Positions 44,962 through 58,422 of a stretch of 64,000 nucleotides of DNA are shown in pieces. Each line of letters opens with the position of its first letter. Positions within the stretch are counted from its first letter, which is position 1. Origin of the DNA: Candidatus Latescibacterota bacterium (lineage in GTDB: Bacteria > Latescibacterota > UBA2968 > UBA8231); assembly GCA_022819745.1 (NCBI GenBank), contig JAJEGS010000006.1, positions 62,001-126,000 of the forward strand, read 5' to 3'. The notes beneath the pieces were generated by a model. That model was not told where the DNA came from and searched no databases. It was given only the letters and a program-made list of their open reading frames with translations. Both the position numbers and the translations under genes were made by a program.

Positions 44962-45993
44962 ATGCCAACTCAAGCCAAGTCTGCACGCTGGTACCGCGCA
45001 CTCTTACTCGTCGCGGCTCTTGCACTGGTGGGAGTGGCGTTGCCGCTTGGGGCGCTGTGGTATTTGAATCAACCGACTTACCAACACCCGGCGCGCACAA
45101 TCCACATCCCCCAAGGTGCGAGCGCCCGCTGGATCGGCCAGTTGCTAGCGCGAGAAAATTTGATCCACAACGCCCACGTCTTTGCCTGGACCGTCCGGCT
45201 CAAGGGCCTCGGTCATCAGCTCAAGGCCGGCACCTATCAACTCGACGGCACCGGCACGACAGTCGCCATGGTCCAATCCCTGCTCAAGGCCCCCATCCAA
45301 ACCCAGCCTGCGACGATCCCCGAGGGCCTCAATCGCCACCAGATCGCAGGCCATCTACAGGCCGCAGGCGTAGCAGATTCAGCGCGCTTTATCGCCGCCA
45401 CCGAAGACCCACAGCTCATCCGCCAACTCGGCGTGGCCGCTTCTAATCTCGAAGGCTACCTCTTCCCCGAGACGTACTTCTTCGACTTAGACATCGACGA
45501 ACGCACCATCGCCTCCCTCATGGTCGCCCAGTTCAACCGCGTATTCGCCGACTCCCTGCACCAGCGGCTCGATGAACTCGGCCTTTCGCTGCACGAAGCT
45601 GTGACGCTGGCCTCGATCGTCGAGCGCGAAGCAGTGGCCATAGAAGAGCAGCCCATCATCTCCGGCGTCTTCCAGCGCCGCCTCAAGCTCAACCGCCGCC
45701 TCGAATCCTGCGCGACCATCAACTACGCTCTCGGCACCAACAAGAAGCGGCTGACCTATGCCGACTTGGAGGTGGATTCGCCCTTCAATACGTATCGCTA
45801 CCACGGCCTGCCCCCCGGCCCCATCAGCAACCCCGGCCGCAAGGCTCTCCTCGCGGTGCTCTATCCTGCGGAAACCGACTATCTCTACTTCGTCGCTCGC
45901 GGCGACGGCACCCATATCTTCAGCCGCACCAACAGGGAACACGAGCGCGCCAAGCGCCAAGTCAAGCGATCCCAACGCATGCAGACGAACTGA
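44962..45993 (+). CDS. mltG: Endolytic murein transglycosylase MltG
   Basis: MltG cuts nascent peptidoglycan strands and sets their length. The ATG at 44962 is preferred to a GTG at 44917, because AAGG lies 8 nt before it and the usual N-terminus is short. The 343-residue protein has a short cytoplasmic part, one membrane helix and a periplasmic YceG domain. The motifs are LEGYLFPETYFF, the catalytic Glu in TLASIVEREA, INYALGTN, SPFNTYRYHGLPPGPISNPG and YLYFVARGDGTH. It lies 2 nt before pcrA. Confidence 0.94.
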   Translation: MPTQAKSARWYRALLLVAALALVGVALPLGALWYLNQPTYQHPARTIHIPQGASARWIGQLLARENLIHNAHVFAWTVRLKGLGHQLKAGTYQLDGTGTTVAMVQSLLKAPIQTQPATIPEGLNRHQIAGHLQAAGVADSARFIAATEDPQLIRQLGVAASNLEGYLFPETYFFDLDIDERTIASLMVAQFNRVFADSLHQRLDELGLSLHEAVTLASIVEREAVAIEEQPIISGVFQRRLKLNRRLESCATINYALGTNKKRLTYADLEVDSPFNTYRYHGLPPGPISNPGRKALLAVLYPAETDYLYFVARGDGTHIFSRTNREHERAKRQVKRSQRMQTN

Positions 45994-45995
45994 GG

Positions 45996-48212
<2,217 letters not shown>

Positions 48213-48281
48213 ACCGCCCATTGCCCCAGAGAGGGCCAATCTTTAAGTTCTATAGTTTATCTCGTTTTCCTTGACGGACTT

Positions 48282-49597
48282 ATGGGTACTCCAACATCCG
48301 AAAACGCGCGCGTGGCTCTGCAAAACGTGGGTTGCAAGCTCAATGCCTACGAAGTAGAAGCGCTCGCCCACCGCCTGACCGAGCGCGGCTATGCAATCGT
48401 GCCCTTCGGCGCTGAGGCCGACGTGTACGTGGTCAATACCTGCACGGTCACCGGCGCGGGCGATGCGGACTCGCGCAAGGCCGTGCGCCGCGCCCGGCGG
48501 CGCAATCCAGGCGCGGAGATCGTCGCCACTGGCTGCTATGCCCAGCGGCGGCCAGCAGACCTCACCGCGGCCGGTGCCGACTTGGTCGTGGACAACGGCC
48601 AGAAGGCTCAACTCGTCGAGCTGCTCGAAGCACACCTAGCGGGTGCCGAAATCCCTGCGCCTTCAGCAACGAGGCCGCGCACCGAGCAATTTCTCGCCAT
48701 TGACGACGCGGTACCCCAAGGTCGCACGCGCGGCAGCCTGCAAATCCAAGACGGCTGCGACGAACACTGCACCTATTGCATCATCCCGGCGGTGCGCGGG
48801 CACAGCGCGAGCCGCCCGGCCGCCGAAGTCGTCGCCCAAGCCCAGAGTATGGTCGCGGCCGGCTACCGCGAGCTTGCCCTGACCGGCGTCCACACGGGCC
48901 GCTACGGGTTCGACCAAGGCCAGCCCGAGGCCCTCGTCGAGCTGCTCGCAGCACTAGAGCAGATCGACGGCTTGGAGCGCATTCGCCTCAACTCCATTGA
49001 GCCGGGTTACGTCACCGATGCGCTGATCGACCAAGCGGCAGCTTCCCCGGCAATCTGCCGCCACTTCCACGTGCCCTTACAAAGCGGGGACGATCACATT
49101 CTCAAGCGCATGGGGCGGCACTACACCCGCGCCTACTACGCCGAGCGGATCGAGCGAATCGCCAGCCGCATCCCCGATTGCGCCATTGGTGCCGACGTCA
49201 TGGTCGGCTTTCCCGGGGAAACCGACGCGCATTTTGCCCAGACTCGTGCCTTGTTGGCCGACCTGCCGCTGACGTATCTCCACGTCTTTCCGTACTCCCA
49301 GCGCGAAAACACCCCGGCCGAGCGCCTGCCCGAGCACCAAGAAGCCGCCGTCAAAAAGGAGCGCGCCCAAGCGCTCATCGCCCTCAGTGCGGCCAAGCGA
49401 CTTGCCTTCCACCAGCGCTTTGTCGGCCGCCCGCTCCAAGTCCTCGCCGAAGGGCGTTCAGACTCAGCCACCGGCTTGCAAGTCGGCTTGAGCGATAACT
49501 ACGTCAAGGTCCTCTTCGCCGGTCCGGCCCGGCCCAACGAGTTTGTAGAAGTGCAAATCGAGCAAGCCCGCGAGGAGCTAGCTTTTGGAGTGCGCCA

Positions 49598-49601
<4 letters not shown>
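48282..49601 (+). CDS. mtaB: tRNA t6A37 methylthiotransferase MtaB
   Basis: MtaB adds a methylthio group to t6A at position 37 of ANN-reading tRNAs. The 439-residue protein has the MTTase domain with three cluster Cys (NVGCKLNAYE, VNTCTVT, TGCYAQRRP), the radical SAM motif (DGCDEHCTYCIIP), RHFHVPLQSGDD, VMVGFPGE and a C-terminal TRAM domain. The NVGCKLN and CIIPAVRG words favour MtaB over MiaB or RimO. It overlaps miaB by 4 nt (ATGA), so both tRNA modifiers are made together. Confidence 0.92.
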
Positions 49602-50983
<1,382 letters not shown>

Positions 50984-51025
50984 TTGCGTCGATTTCTACC
51001 TGATTCCTCCCTCCAAAAGGACCCC

Positions 51026-53122
51026 ATGCTCGCCCGTTGCCTCTCATTCGCCGTCCTCGCCGCTCTTTGCTCCACCGCCTACGCCGACCCGCAAGCCACC
51101 CGAGACGACATCGAAATTAGCCGCATCCTCAACGTCCCCCAAAGCACGCTCCGCATCGCCAAGGATCCGCGTACCAACGCGCTCTACACCTTGCGGCAAA
51201 ACGGCGCGATTGATCGCATCGACCTAGCGGCGGGCGAACACACGCCCGCATATTCCAGAGCCGACCACGGCATCCGCAGCGGCTTTACGGGCTTTGCCAT
51301 TGGGCCGGACGGCTCATTTTACTTGGCGTCAAACCGCCGTGGGCCGCGCGACAGCGGCCAATTTGCCCTCGCTCGCGGCATTTTGCTCGATGCCGACACC
51401 GGCGAGCGGCAATGGGAACAACTCGAATCGGACAACCTGCCCGATGATATTCCCATCAACGACATCCTCGCCGCCACCAGCCTCGGCCGCGATCCCACGA
51501 CCAACACCCGCTACGCGCTCAAGCCCAACGGCGACATCACCCTCGTACCTTCGGGCACAGTGTACACAGCCGCCGACCACGGCTTCAGTCGCGCCAGCGC
51601 CCTGTTTATCGACGCCGACGGCGTCTTTTACGTCCTCAAACGCATCGACCTATCCAGCTACAACATCGCCACCATCACCAAGGGCGAAGTCGATCCAAAT
51701 AGCGGCGAGGAGTTTTACACCTTTCACGACAAGCAGGGCAGGATCGTCAGCGAAAATAAGTGGTACAGCTTCCCCGAGGCACAGAGGGGCCACGTCGATA
51801 CTACCATCGTCAGCACCGAGCGCACCTGGTTTACCCTCGCAGAGACCGCACCCTACGAGCGGTGCGACTGCATCTTCAACCACGAGGTCAACGGGCTAGT
51901 CGTCAGCCCCGACAACCGCTCGCTCTTTATCAACAGCGGCTCGCGCACCGATCACGGCGAAATACAAGACGGCAACAGGCAGTTCCCCGACCTGCGCGAA
52001 ACCGCGCTCACAGCTATCGTTTTGCGCGTCCCGACCGATGCCCGCGACCTCGTGCTGCCCAACGATCGCGACGCACTCCGCGCTCAAGGTTTCCTCTTTG
52101 CCGAGGGCCTGCGCAATGCCTACGACCTCGCCTTCGCCCCCAACGGCGATCTATTCGCTACGGAAAACGGACCCGACCGCGATATGGCCGAGGAGCTCAA
52201 TTGGCTGCGCGAAGGGCATCACTACGGCTTCCCCTGGCGCATGGGTCTCGAAGACACTCCTCAGCAATTTTCCAACTACGATCCAGCTAGCGACTTTCTC
52301 CTTCCCGCTAGGTTCACCGCCGTGCGCGAAGGCTACTACCACAACGATCCCACGTACCCACCACCGCCGCGCGACTTCACCGAGCCGGTGATCAATCTCG
52401 GGCCAGACGCCGACGCCTACCGCGACCCAGCCGACGGCCGCCTCAAGGACGCCAGCGAAGAAGGCGTGCGCTTCGGCACCTTCACCGCGCATCGTTCCCC
52501 TTTAGGGTTGGTCTTCGACGCAGATAATGCCCTCGCCGAGCCGTTCCAAGGCGACGGCTTCGTGCTTAGCTGGACCGAGGGCGATCCCGACGGCGACGAC
52601 GTCGCTGGCCCGTTCAACGACCCCAGTGAAGACCTGCTGCATCTCGACTTAGCGAAAGTCGGCGACAACTACGAGGCGCGCGTCACCCGCATCGTCGGTG
52701 GATTTTCCAACCCTATTGACGCGGAAATCATCGGCAATCGCATTTACGTCATCGAATGGAGCGGCGGGCGCGGTCTGTGGGAAATCATCTTGCCACAGGC
52801 TACAATCGAAACGGCAGTTGCCGAAGCCGAAGGCATTGTACCCGAGGAGTTTGCGCTGGCACAAAACTTCCCCAATCCCTTTAACGCCAGCACCACCATT
52901 GCTTTCCAACTCGCCCTTCCGTCTCAAGTCGAATTGTCCATTTACAACATCAGCGGCCAGCGCGTGCGCACCCTCATCAGCGATTCCCTGCCCGCCGGGC
53001 ATCATCGCCTGCAATGGGACGGCCGCAACGAGCGCGGCGAATCAGTAGCCAGCGGCGCGTATCTATACCAGCTATCGGCCGGCGACTTTGTCGCCACCCG
53101 CCAGCTCATGCTACTCAAGTGA
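51026..53122 (+). CDS. Secreted sugar-dehydrogenase-like beta-propeller with C-terminal FlgD-like domain
   Basis: The ATG at 51026 starts a clear signal peptide (LARCLSFAVLAALCSTAYA), with AAAAGG upstream. The 698-residue protein has a six-bladed propeller of the glucose/sorbosone dehydrogenase type (GFTGFAIGPDGSFYLASNRR, AEGLRNAYDLAFAPNGDLFA, ENGPDRDMAEELN, GHHYGFPWRMG), which in family members binds PQQ and oxidises sugars. The last about 85 residues are a FlgD/sorting-type beta domain (LAQNFPNPFNASTTIAFQL). No PQQ synthesis gene is in the window. It is the shorter member of a tandem pair with the gene at 53141 and holds a 37-residue segment that the other lacks. Confidence 0.83.
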   Translation: MLARCLSFAVLAALCSTAYADPQATRDDIEISRILNVPQSTLRIAKDPRTNALYTLRQNGAIDRIDLAAGEHTPAYSRADHGIRSGFTGFAIGPDGSFYLASNRRGPRDSGQFALARGILLDADTGERQWEQLESDNLPDDIPINDILAATSLGRDPTTNTRYALKPNGDITLVPSGTVYTAADHGFSRASALFIDADGVFYVLKRIDLSSYNIATITKGEVDPNSGEEFYTFHDKQGRIVSENKWYSFPEAQRGHVDTTIVSTERTWFTLAETAPYERCDCIFNHEVNGLVVSPDNRSLFINSGSRTDHGEIQDGNRQFPDLRETALTAIVLRVPTDARDLVLPNDRDALRAQGFLFAEGLRNAYDLAFAPNGDLFATENGPDRDMAEELNWLREGHHYGFPWRMGLEDTPQQFSNYDPASDFLLPARFTAVREGYYHNDPTYPPPPRDFTEPVINLGPDADAYRDPADGRLKDASEEGVRFGTFTAHRSPLGLVFDADNALAEPFQGDGFVLSWTEGDPDGDDVAGPFNDPSEDLLHLDLAKVGDNYEARVTRIVGGFSNPIDAEIIGNRIYVIEWSGGRGLWEIILPQATIETAVAEAEGIVPEEFALAQNFPNPFNASTTIAFQLALPSQVELSIYNISGQRVRTLISDSLPAGHHRLQWDGRNERGESVASGAYLYQLSAGDFVATRQLMLLK

Positions 53123-53140
53123 GCTGCACTGAGGAACTCC

Positions 53141-56107
53141 ATGCTGGTCCGTTGCCTCTCGCTTGTCGCGCTCGCTGCCTTTTGCTCCACTGCGTACGCC
53201 GACCCGCAAGCCACCCGCTCCGACATTGAGACCCGCCGCATCCTCAGCGTCTCCCAAGGCACCATCCGCATCGCCAAAGATCCGCGCGACGACGCGCTCT
53301 ATATCTTGCGGCAGGACGGCGCAATCGAACGCATAGACCTAACAGCGGCTAGGCGCGTCCCAACATACTCCCACCGCGACCACGGCATCAGTAGCGGCTT
53401 CACGGGCTTTGCCATCGGACCGGATGGCTCGTTTTACTTGGCATCCAATCGCCACGGCCCCCGCAACAGCGGCCAGTTTGCCCTTGCCCGAGGCACTTTA
53501 CTCGACACCGACACCGGCGAGCGGCAGTGGGAACAACTCGACCCGGACAACCTGCCCGCCGACGTTCCCATCTCCGACATCCTCGCCGCCTCCATCTTTG
53601 GCCGCGATCCCACAACCGCCAACCGCTACGTCCTCAAGACCAACGGCGATATCACCCTCTTGCCTGAGGGCACGGCGTACACGACTGCCGACCACGGTTT
53701 CATCCGCCCCAGTGCCCTGTTTATCGACGCCGACGGCACCTTTTACGTCCTCAAACGCATCGACTTGTCCATCTACAACATCGCCACCATCACCAAGGGC
53801 GAAGTCGATCCAAGCAGCGGCGAGCGCACCTGGTTTACCCTCGCGGAAACCGAACCCTACGAGCGGTGCGACTGCATCTACAACCACGAGGTCAACGCGC
53901 TAATCGTCAGCCCCGACAATCGCTCGCTCTTTGTCAACAGCGGCTCGCGCACCGATCACGGCGAGATCCAAGACGGCAATGGGCACTTCCCCGACCTGCG
54001 CGAAACCGCGCTCACCGCCGTAATTCTGCGCGTCCCAACCGATGCCCGCGACCTCGTGTTGCCCAACAGCCGCTATGCCCTGCTCGACCAAGGCCTTCTC
54101 TTTGCCGAGGGCTTGCGCAATGCCTACGACTTCGCCTTCGCCCCCAACGGCGACCTTTTCACCACGGAAAACGGACCGGGCCGCGACATGCCTGAGGAAC
54201 TCAATTGGCTGCGCCAAGGACATCACTACGGCTTCCCTTGGCGCATGGGTCTCGACGACACCCCGCAGCAATTCCCCGACTACGACCCAGCCACCGACTT
54301 CCTCCTCTCCCCCCGCTCCACGGCCGTGCGCGAAGGCTACTACCACAACGATCCCACATACCCACCGCCACCGCGCGATTTCACCGACCCAGTGATCAAT
54401 CTCGGGCCAGACGCCGATGCTTACCGCGACCCAGCCGACGGCCGCATTAAGGATGCCAGTGAAGAGGGCGTGCGCTTCGGCACCTTCACCGCGCACCGCT
54501 CGCCACTCGGACTGGTATTCGACGTGGACAAGTCCCTCGCCGAGCCATTTCGCGGCGACGGCTTCACCCTCAGTTGGACTCGGGGCGACCCCAACGGCGA
54601 CAGCGTCAACGGCCCGTTCAACGACCCTAGCCAAGACCTGTTGCATCTCGACTTGACGAAAGTCGGCGACAACTACGAAGCGCGCGTCACCCGCATCGTC
54701 GGCGGGTTTTCCAACCCTATTGACGCGGAAATCATCGGCAAGCGCCTCTATGTGATCGAATGGAGTGGCAAGCGCGGGCTGTGGGAAATCGTCCTGCCGC
54801 CCGCTGAAGAGTTCCCGCCTGCGAGCCTAGCCGACGCGCAGGTTTTCAGCGACCTAAGCTCGCAAACGCCCGCGGACGATGTGGTGCCGTACGAAGTCAA
54901 TGCGCCGTTCTGGTCGGACGGAACCACAAAAACGCGATTCATTCGCCTGCCGCCCGGCGAGCGCATTGCCTTTGCCAGCAGCGGACCTTGGGGCTTTCCC
55001 GACGAAACCCTTCTGATCAAAAACTTTTACCTCGACTTGGTGCACGGCGATCCGGCCAGCCGGCGCATCATCGAGACGCGCTTCCTCGTCAAGCGCGTGG
55101 ATGATCCGGGATGGGATGGTTACAGCTACCTGTGGAACGAAGCAGGCACCGACGCCACCTTGCTCGCCGACAGCACGACTGTTGCATACGTGATTGACGA
55201 CCCCCAAGATCCAGTGGGCTTTTTCTTGCAAGAGTACTACTTTCCCGCGCGCCAAGACTGCGAAGTCTGCCACACCAAGGGCGCGGGCTACGTCCTCGGC
55301 GTCCACACGGCCCAACTCCACGCGGGCGCGGAGCAAAACGACTCGACGACTCGACTGAGCTCGCCGAAGTCTGAGCTCGCCGAAGTCCAGTTGCATACCC
55401 TCGCCGAACAGGGCCTTTTCACCGAAGAGTTGCCAGCCGACCTGTCTTCCTTGCCTCACCTACCCAACCCCTTCGACCCCAGCGTCCCGCTCGACCAGCG
55501 CGCCCGCTCGTACCTCGAAGTCAACTGCGCCCCGTGCCACCGGCCCGAAAGCGTCAGCCGCACCATCATCGACCTGCGCTACGACACGCCCTTGGCCCAA
55601 ACCAATACGGTCGGGGCTTTCCCCACACTCGGCGATATAGGCGAGCCAGAGGCCCTCATCCTCTCTCCTGGAGAACCGCAGCTTTCCACGCTCTACCTGC
55701 GGATGTTGACGATGGGCACCTTTCGCATGCCGCCGCTGGCTTCCTCAATCATCGACGAGCGCGGTGCCGACCTCATCGCCGAATGGATCACCAGCCTAGA
55801 ACCCGTCGCAGCCAAAGCAACCACACCGACCGCCTTTGCCCTCGACCAGAACTATCCCAACCCCTTCAATGCAGCCACGACCATCGAATTCCAACTAGCG
55901 GCTTCGTCCGCCGTCAAATTGGAGATCTACGACGCGCTCGGTCAAAAGATCCGCACCTTGGTCGCACGACATCTCGCCGCTGGACGCTACCGCACCGAGT
56001 GGACCGGGCGCGACGATGCCGGGCGCATGGTCGCCAGCGGTACTTACTTCTATAGGTTGCGAGCCGGAGCTTTCCTAGACATCAAACAACTAACCCTGTT
56101 GAAATAG
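53141..56107 (+). CDS. Secreted beta-propeller / di-haem cytochrome fusion with FlgD-like C-terminus
   Basis: The 988-residue precursor repeats the signal peptide and propeller of the preceding gene at high identity up to about residue 545. It then continues with a module of the HNE_0200/SO2930 di-haem type (DVVPYEVNAPFWSDG, FPDETLLIKNFYLDL). Haem motifs are CEVCH (Cys707, Cys710, His711) and CAPCH (Cys796, Cys799, His800). A FlgD-like domain (LDQNYPNPFNAATTIEF) ends it. The fusion could pass electrons from sugar oxidation at the propeller to the haems in the periplasm or at the surface. Compared with its paralogue, 111 nt are missing between two CGAG words. It lies 18 nt after that gene. Confidence 0.85.
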   Translation: MLVRCLSLVALAAFCSTAYADPQATRSDIETRRILSVSQGTIRIAKDPRDDALYILRQDGAIERIDLTAARRVPTYSHRDHGISSGFTGFAIGPDGSFYLASNRHGPRNSGQFALARGTLLDTDTGERQWEQLDPDNLPADVPISDILAASIFGRDPTTANRYVLKTNGDITLLPEGTAYTTADHGFIRPSALFIDADGTFYVLKRIDLSIYNIATITKGEVDPSSGERTWFTLAETEPYERCDCIYNHEVNALIVSPDNRSLFVNSGSRTDHGEIQDGNGHFPDLRETALTAVILRVPTDARDLVLPNSRYALLDQGLLFAEGLRNAYDFAFAPNGDLFTTENGPGRDMPEELNWLRQGHHYGFPWRMGLDDTPQQFPDYDPATDFLLSPRSTAVREGYYHNDPTYPPPPRDFTDPVINLGPDADAYRDPADGRIKDASEEGVRFGTFTAHRSPLGLVFDVDKSLAEPFRGDGFTLSWTRGDPNGDSVNGPFNDPSQDLLHLDLTKVGDNYEARVTRIVGGFSNPIDAEIIGKRLYVIEWSGKRGLWEIVLPPAEEFPPASLADAQVFSDLSSQTPADDVVPYEVNAPFWSDGTTKTRFIRLPPGERIAFASSGPWGFPDETLLIKNFYLDLVHGDPASRRIIETRFLVKRVDDPGWDGYSYLWNEAGTDATLLADSTTVAYVIDDPQDPVGFFLQEYYFPARQDCEVCHTKGAGYVLGVHTAQLHAGAEQNDSTTRLSSPKSELAEVQLHTLAEQGLFTEELPADLSSLPHLPNPFDPSVPLDQRARSYLEVNCAPCHRPESVSRTIIDLRYDTPLAQTNTVGAFPTLGDIGEPEALILSPGEPQLSTLYLRMLTMGTFRMPPLASSIIDERGADLIAEWITSLEPVAAKATTPTAFALDQNYPNPFNAATTIEFQLAASSAVKLEIYDALGQKIRTLVARHLAAGRYRTEWTGRDDAGRMVASGTYFYRLRAGAFLDIKQLTLLK
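55342..55387 (+). repeat. 31-nt dispersed repeat, copy 2, with a tandem 16-nt duplication
   Basis: Positions 55342-55372 match 31747-31777 at 30 of 31 bases. The 16-nt word TGAGCTCGCCGAAGTC occurs twice in a row (55356-55371 and 55372-55387). The unit is not a multiple of three, so the two copies are read in different frames inside the cytochrome part of the gene. Confidence 0.6.
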
Positions 56108-56110
56108 GAA

Positions 56111-56202
56111 CTGATGTTACGCAGTGCGGCTCCCTGCTGTCCTTCCATTGTCCTTCCCGCGTAGGCTGACTGGACGGCATGACAAAAACTGCGCAACATC
56201 AG
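56111..56202. repeat. 92-bp element with 15-bp imperfect inverted ends
   Basis: CTGATGTTACGCAGT (56111-56125) and ACTGCGCAACATCAG (56188-56202) are inverted repeats with one mismatch and 62 bp between them. The element fills most of the gap between two genes. No clear target duplication is seen. It could be a MITE-like remnant or a long hairpin ending the upstream transcript. Confidence 0.55.
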
Positions 56203-56238
56203 AGTAATTAACGCCCCTATCTTCTGATCTAGACCCTT

Positions 56239-58413
56239 ATGAATCCCTGTGTGATCGCCTTCTTGATTTTCGCGTTAGCAAGCTGCACTGCCGATCCCTA
56301 CCAAGCTCCCGGCACTCAGCGCATGGCCGAGCAACTCGCCGCCCTCGCCGCTCAGGCCAACGCCGAGGACAACATCTATTTGAGCCAGCACCGCGTTGAC
56401 TGGCTGCGCCGCCAGCCCGCACCAGACGACCCCGTGCAACAGCTCAGCCGACAGGTCGAACTAGCCAAAGAATTGTTGCGTGCCGGCGCATCCGCCGAGG
56501 CAGCCGCCCTGTTCGAGCAGGTGCGCCAGCAAGCCGACGCCCACCGCTTCCGCACCCGACCGAGCCTTGAAGAGATGATCGCCCTCGCCTACTTGCGGCT
56601 CGGCGAGCAGCAAAACTGCATCGACGACCACAACCTCGCCTCCTGCCTACTACCCATCGCAGCCGAAGGAGTCCACAAGCTACAAGATGGATCGCGTGCA
56701 GCCATCGCTTACTACCGCACAATCTTGGAAAAAACGCCCTACGACCTGACCTCGCGCTGGCTGCTCAACATCGCCTATATGACCGTGGGCGAATATCCGC
56801 ACCAAGTGCCAGCCACCCATCTCATTCCCCCAGAAGTCTTCGCCGCTGACGCCGCTATCGGCCACTTCCCCGACCGAGCTCCCGCCTTGGGGTTGAATGT
56901 CCTCGGCTTGGCCGGGGGCGGCATTATGGAAGACTTCGACAACGACGGCTTCCTCGACATCATCGCCACTTCTTGGGGCCTCGACGATCCCCTGCGCTAC
57001 TTCCGCAACCAAGGCGACGGCACTTTCGCCGAGCGCACTGCTGCCGCTGGTTTGACCGGCCTAGTCGGCGGCCTCAACGCCGTACAGACGGACTTTGACA
57101 ACGACGGCTTCGCCGATGTGCTGGTCCTGCGCGGCGGCTGGTTTGGTGCCGACGGCCTCCATCCCAACTCGCTATTGCGCAACCAAGGCGACGAAACCTT
57201 CGCCGATGTAACCGAGGCGGCTGGGCTGCTCACGTTGCACCCCACGCAGACCGCGGCTTGGGCCGACTTCGACAACGACGGCTGGCTCGACCTATTCGTG
57301 GGCAACGAATCCTCTGCCGAAGAGCATCATCCCTGTGAACTGTTCCGCAATCAAGGCGACGGAACCTTTGTTGATGTGGCGGCAGAAGTCGGCTTGGACG
57401 TCGATGGTTTCGTCAAAGGGGTGGCTTGGGGCGACATTGACAACGACCGCCGACCCGACCTCTACATCTCCCGCCTCGGACAGCCCAATCTCCTCTTCCA
57501 CAATGATGGCCCAGACGCCGATGGCCGCTGGCGTTTTTCCGACATAACCGCCCGCGCTGGCGTGAGCCAACCGACGTTTAGCTTCCCAGTGTGGTTTTGG
57601 GACTACGACAACGACGGCTGGCTGGACCTATTCGTCTCCGGCTACAAGGCCGACGCTGGCGACGTCGCCGCTGACTACATGGAACTGCCGCACAAAGGCG
57701 AGCCACCGCGCCTCTACCGCAACCAAGGCGACGGCACCTTCGCCGACATGGCCCGCCAGACCCACAGCGACAAGGTCCTCTATACGATGGGCTGCAACTT
57801 CGGCGACCTCGACAACGACGGCTGGCTCGACTTCTACGCTGGCACCGGCGACCCCGACTACCGTTCGCTAATACCCAACCGCATGTTTCGCAACGCCGCC
57901 GGACAGCGTTTCGAAGATGTAACTACTTCCGGCGGCTTCGGGCACCTGCAAAAAGGGCACGGCGTGGCCTTCGGCGATATAGACAACGACGGTGATCAGG
58001 ACATCTACGCGGTGGTCGGCGGAGCCTATTCGGGAGACGTGTACACCAATGTGCTCTTTGAAAACCCCGGCCACGGCAATCATTGGATCACTCTCAAACT
58101 AGAGGGAACCAAATCGAATCGAGCCGGGATCGGCACGCGGATTCAAGCCCGTACGGAGACGCGGACGATCCACGTCCTCGCCGGCACGGGCGCGAGTTTT
58201 GGGGCTTCGACCTTACAACAGGAGATCGGATTGGGGGAAGCTGAAGTACTCGACACGTTGACTTTGCACTGGCCTTCCGGCACGGTGCAGACCTTTACAA
58301 ACGTGCCGGTCAATGGGGTGTACCGGATTCGCGAAGATGCTACGGCCCTAGAACGTTTGGATGTCGATCCTCTTGAGCTAGCTACCGAAGGCCACCAAGC
58401 GCATCGCCATTAG
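56239..58413 (+). CDS. Lipoprotein with FG-GAP/VCBS repeats and UnbV (ASPIC) domain
   Basis: The 724-residue protein starts with a signal and lipobox ending at Cys16 (FALASC). A helical, TPR-like region runs to about residue 200. Repeats with calcium-type loops DFDNDGFLD, DFDNDGFAD, DFDNDGWLD, DYDNDGWLD, DLDNDGWLD and DIDNDGDQD follow, each with RNQGDGTF. They build an integrin-like propeller. The C-terminal UnbV domain (LEGTKSNRAGIGTRIQ, TLHWPSGTVQTF) is common beside such repeats in environmental bacteria. It is probably an outer-surface binding protein. Its function is not known. It ends 9 nt before the convergent membrane-TPR gene. Confidence 0.88.
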   Translation: MNPCVIAFLIFALASCTADPYQAPGTQRMAEQLAALAAQANAEDNIYLSQHRVDWLRRQPAPDDPVQQLSRQVELAKELLRAGASAEAAALFEQVRQQADAHRFRTRPSLEEMIALAYLRLGEQQNCIDDHNLASCLLPIAAEGVHKLQDGSRAAIAYYRTILEKTPYDLTSRWLLNIAYMTVGEYPHQVPATHLIPPEVFAADAAIGHFPDRAPALGLNVLGLAGGGIMEDFDNDGFLDIIATSWGLDDPLRYFRNQGDGTFAERTAAAGLTGLVGGLNAVQTDFDNDGFADVLVLRGGWFGADGLHPNSLLRNQGDETFADVTEAAGLLTLHPTQTAAWADFDNDGWLDLFVGNESSAEEHHPCELFRNQGDGTFVDVAAEVGLDVDGFVKGVAWGDIDNDRRPDLYISRLGQPNLLFHNDGPDADGRWRFSDITARAGVSQPTFSFPVWFWDYDNDGWLDLFVSGYKADAGDVAADYMELPHKGEPPRLYRNQGDGTFADMARQTHSDKVLYTMGCNFGDLDNDGWLDFYAGTGDPDYRSLIPNRMFRNAAGQRFEDVTTSGGFGHLQKGHGVAFGDIDNDGDQDIYAVVGGAYSGDVYTNVLFENPGHGNHWITLKLEGTKSNRAGIGTRIQARTETRTIHVLAGTGASFGASTLQQEIGLGEAEVLDTLTLHWPSGTVQTFTNVPVNGVYRIREDATALERLDVDPLELATEGHQAHRH

Positions 58414-58422
58414 GCAGACTGC

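Noticed and set aside
44837..45100. An 87-residue minus-strand frame opposite the start of mltG
   Set aside because: It overlaps a certain gene on the other strand and has no motif or ribosome site.
53900..54646. A 248-residue open frame antisense to the cytochrome fusion gene
   Set aside because: It is a shadow of codon use in the real gene, with no ribosome site and a low-complexity Val/Ala/Gly product. The same frame also opens in the paralogue.
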